Shown one piece after another: positions 5,612 to 6,994 of a stretch of DNA of 6,994 nucleotides. The notes beneath the pieces were generated by a model, which did not search any database, was not told where the DNA came from, and saw only the letters and a program-made list of their open reading frames with translations. The position numbers and the translations under genes are program-made. The first letter of the stretch is position 1; each line of letters begins with the position of its first letter. This DNA is from an uncultured Chloroflexota bacterium (GTDB lineage Bacteria > Chloroflexota > Dehalococcoidia > SAR202 > UBA11138): positions 1-6,994 of the forward strand of contig CAJWRP010000115.1 in assembly GCA_913046025.1 (NCBI GenBank). The letters run 5' to 3'.

Positions 5612-5708
5612 CGAATAAGTGTGGGGATTTCTTAGTGCCTTGTGGAATAGCATTTGTGGCCTTTGTTAATCCAGCGCCACATTTATTACAAAACTTGTTT
5701 TCTGCCAT
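5481..5708 (-). CDS. Doubtful small zinc-ribbon protein or truncated remnant, antisense to the ATPase tail
   Basis: The first 32 codons lie outside the ATPase gene and read like a genuine zinc-ribbon N-terminus: MAENKFCNKCGAGLTK, with C7-x2-C10. Codons 33-75 run antisense through the last 131 bases of the ATPase gene and look like shadow sequence (Gly/Ser/Arg-rich). By coincidence or not, they supply a second C36-x2-C39-G pair 25 residues after the first, a spacing compatible with a ribbon. Upstream signals exist: AAGG about 9 nt before the ATG, and a TATAAA (5728-5733), though without a good -35 box. Two readings are possible: a small real gene converging on and overlapping the ATPase gene, or the surviving 5' end of a zinc-ribbon gene whose remainder was lost. 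I cannot choose between them from sequence alone. Confidence 0.35.
   Translation of the reverse strand: MAENKFCNKCGAGLTKATNAIPQGTKKSPHLFVRPCIRCGHRCGRGSGGGSSAGLPAQTRWLMRWRQVPQSARCA
5655..5686 (+). terminator. Candidate terminator of the AAA+ ATPase gene
   Basis: TGTGGC (5655-5660) and GCCACA (5676-5681) form a perfect 6-bp stem with a 15-nt loop, followed by TTTATT. It begins 44 nt beyond the stop codon. The tail is T-rich but interrupted, so efficiency is uncertain. The hairpin lies inside the convergent zinc-ribbon frame. Confidence 0.36.
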
Positions 5709-6031
5709 AAAACCTATCCTTGCAACATTTATACGAAACGACTATTCAAAGTGGAATGATTGTCGCATATGAAAAAAGGGTAGAAGGGCGGTACTCTTTC
5801 AGCTCGTCATTTTGTCCTTCATCCTTATGATTATTCGCTCTAAACCACTAAGCTAACCGAGTATTTCTAGCCGTGTTTCATTAGCCAATGAGGATGCGGT
5901 GAAGGTATACAAGCCAATAGTTCGGTAACGGCTAATCACCTAGAGGAAGCTATTAGGCTATTGTTTAAATAGCGAGGCTGCTATCGAGTCTTATCTTCCT
6001 TTGCTCCCACAGCGTGTCCGGTGGCTAGAAC
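5709..6031. other. Intergenic region without a supported gene
   Basis: No convincing coding frame lies here on either strand. Small hairpins are present: AAGGGTA/TACTCTT (within 5774-5799, one G-T pair), TCATT/AATGA (5878-5891), and a perfect GCTATT/AATAGC with a 5-nt GTTTA loop (5957-5973). The last lies about 60 nt beyond the stop of the minus-strand exported-protein gene but is not followed by a T-run on that strand, so its role as a terminator is doubtful. The short motif TAGCC/GGCTA recurs several times between 5868 and 5960 in both orientations. Confidence 0.55.
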
Positions 6032-6994
6032 CTATGGCGTAGAAAGGGTGTAGTTGCCATCTGGCAATTTGGTCGGCAGCGCATATTGAGGCTCAGTTAG
6101 TAGGGTATAGATGTCCGGATCTTTTGATTTGACCTGCGTATCGGTACATAAGGCCCATTCGTCTGAAATATCATTACACCGCTGATTGTCACTTTGAGCT
6201 CCCAACAGCGAAGTGAGTGCCCAATAGAAGTATTCGGTTACCATGCAGGCATAGGAGCAGGTGGTATCCAGGTAGGTGTACCAGGCGTCTGTTGGATACT
6301 TCCCGTTAGGAGGAAGAGCACACTGACCTTCTTTCCAATCTTCGTTGCGCTCATCGTCCTCGCAATCAGAATCTCGACGCTCCTCAAAGTGCCCACCACG
6401 GGCAATGTCCATGTATTTGGCTATCGTTGATCCTCGCTCCTCGGCGAACACCCCTGGGTAGGTCTGGGCATACCCCACTTCTGTGATCAGGTGTAGGACT
6501 TCTTCAAGACTAGCATCGAACTCGCCGGTTGCTTTCGGAGGGTTCGTTTCTTCCCCATAAAGATGTAGAACCCGTAACTGCCCGCTGTCTAGCATGCGAT
6601 GGATACTTTCGGGTAATCGTTCCTCAACGGACTCCATGTCATCCTCCGTCGCAGCCATGAATATCGATGCGTTGGAGTTAGATAAAACTTCGACGACCGC
6701 TGCGTTATCCGGAATACCATCTGCATTGTTATCGAGATATTGCGCCAACACATTTGACCCATGGATCACTTTTGAGTCACGGGTGCCTTCTGTTGCAAAT
6801 ACGTGCACACCAAATACTTCCACATACTTTGAGAAGACTTCCGATAGGGATTGCCAATCTTCGGGCAATTCCTCAAGAGTTATGCTAGGTGGCACCTGTG
6901 TGGGTGTAGGTGTAGGCGGCACCTGTGTGGGTGTAGGTGTAGGTGGCACCTGTGTGGGTGTAGGTGTAGGCGGCACCTGTGTGGGTGTAGGTGT
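6032..6994 (-). CDS. Probable exported protein with Thr-Pro repeat linker and uncharacterised domain (N-terminus cut by window edge)
   Basis: The frame is open to the right edge, giving 320 visible residues. The GTG at 6976 that looks like a start is only the valine codon of a repeat, so the true start is outside. Counting from the edge, residues 1-36 are VPPTPTPTQ repeats, a flexible linker of the kind that follows lipoprotein or signal peptides in marine Chloroflexota. The remaining 280 or so residues form a domain I cannot name. It contains a calcium-loop-like DNNADGIPDN (88-97), an acid/His helix LEEVLHLIT (163-171) followed by GYAQTYPGVF, then MDIARGGHF, AWYTYLDTTCSYAC and ALTSLLGAQ. Six cysteines (211, 225, 246, 250, 273, 283) suggest disulfides and an extracytoplasmic site. 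ExxxH in LEEVLH is reminiscent of a metallopeptidase helix but is not HExxH, so enzymatic function is speculation. No partner gene is visible. Confidence 0.85.
   Translation of the reverse strand, partial: TPTPTQVPPTPTPTQVPPTPTPTQVPPTPTPTQVPPSITLEELPEDWQSLSEVFSKYVEVFGVHVFATEGTRDSKVIHGSNVLAQYLDNNADGIPDNAAVVEVLSNSNASIFMAATEDDMESVEERLPESIHRMLDSGQLRVLHLYGEETNPPKATGEFDASLEEVLHLITEVGYAQTYPGVFAEERGSTIAKYMDIARGGHFEERRDSDCEDDERNEDWKEGQCALPPNGKYPTDAWYTYLDTTCSYACMVTEYFYWALTSLLGAQSDNQRCNDISDEWALCTDTQVKSKDPDIYTLLTEPQYALPTKLPDGNYTLSTP
6887..6994 (-). repeat. 27-bp tandem repeat coding for VPPTPTPTQ
   Basis: Exactly 108 bases, four 27-bp periods, are visible, and the array continues past the window edge. 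GGCACC recurs at 6891, 6918, 6945 and 6972. Units are identical except for one synonymous base at 6890, 6917, 6944 and 6971, which alternates T, C, T, C (CCA/CCG proline codons in the gene). This gives a 54-bp higher-order period, pointing to duplication of a two-unit block. Copy number is likely to vary between strains or assemblies. Confidence 0.95.

Noticed and set aside
5756..5830. 24-codon plus-strand frame MIVAYEKRVEGRYSF...
   Set aside because: No Shine-Dalgarno sequence, no family resemblance and too short to support.
6194..6430. 78-codon plus-strand frame inside the exported-protein gene.
   Set aside because: It is antisense to a long coherent frame with clear domain-like composition and has no supporting signals.
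6887..6994. Regular 27-bp repeats considered as a CRISPR-like array.
   Set aside because: There are no spacers: the units are directly tandem, in frame and code for a Thr-Pro linker.

Overview
The window looks like chromosomal DNA of a free-living bacterium with a middling GC content. A coenzyme F420 ligase, a COG2345-type winged-helix regulator, a Rv0958-like MoxR/ChlI AAA+ ATPase and an exported protein with a Thr-Pro repeat linker together suggest an uncultured Chloroflexota (SAR202/Dehalococcoidia-like) or, less likely, an actinobacterium. This assignment is inference from gene content, because no rRNA or other phylogenetic marker is present. There is no sign of phage, transposon, CRISPR or tRNA.

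Layout, left to right. (1) Bases 1-400, minus strand: the N-terminal 133 codons of a winged-helix regulator running off the left edge, driven by a textbook sigma-70 promoter (TTGACA, 17 bp, TATAAT) at 438-466. (2) Bases 401-737: AT-rich and gene-free. (3) Bases 738-1511, minus: cofE, F420-0:gamma-glutamyl ligase. (4) Bases 1512-1688: a divergent promoter region. (5) Bases 1689-2965, plus: a two-gene operon, a CitE/HpcH-type CoA-ester lyase followed 2 nt later by folB (dihydroneopterin aldolase). (6) Bases 2966-3137: a convergent gap with a terminator-like hairpin. (7) Bases 3138-3950, minus: a metallo-beta-lactamase-fold protein with an N-terminal four-cysteine knuckle, started by TTG behind a perfect AAGGAGG. 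(8) Bases 3951-4216: a divergent region with two perfect inverted repeats. (9) Bases 4217-5611, plus: a full-length ChlI/MoxR-like AAA+ ATPase. (10) Bases 5481-5708, minus: a doubtful small zinc-ribbon reading frame converging on and overlapping the ATPase tail. (11) Bases 5709-6031: gene-free. (12) Bases 6032-6994, minus: the C-terminal 320 residues of a probable exported protein whose N-terminal side is a 27-bp tandem repeat running off the right edge.

The genes do not form one pathway. F420 (cofE) and folate (folB) synthesis are both pterin/deazaflavin cofactor routes, and the CoA-ester lyase is tightly coupled to folB by transcription. The AAA+ ATPase lacks the VWA-domain partner gene usually found beside it. 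I see no convincing new multi-gene system. The best leads are the CitE-folB pairing, the orphan AAA+ ATPase with its structured leader, the variant metal site of the MBL protein, and the unnamed exported protein with the 54-bp higher-order repeat.
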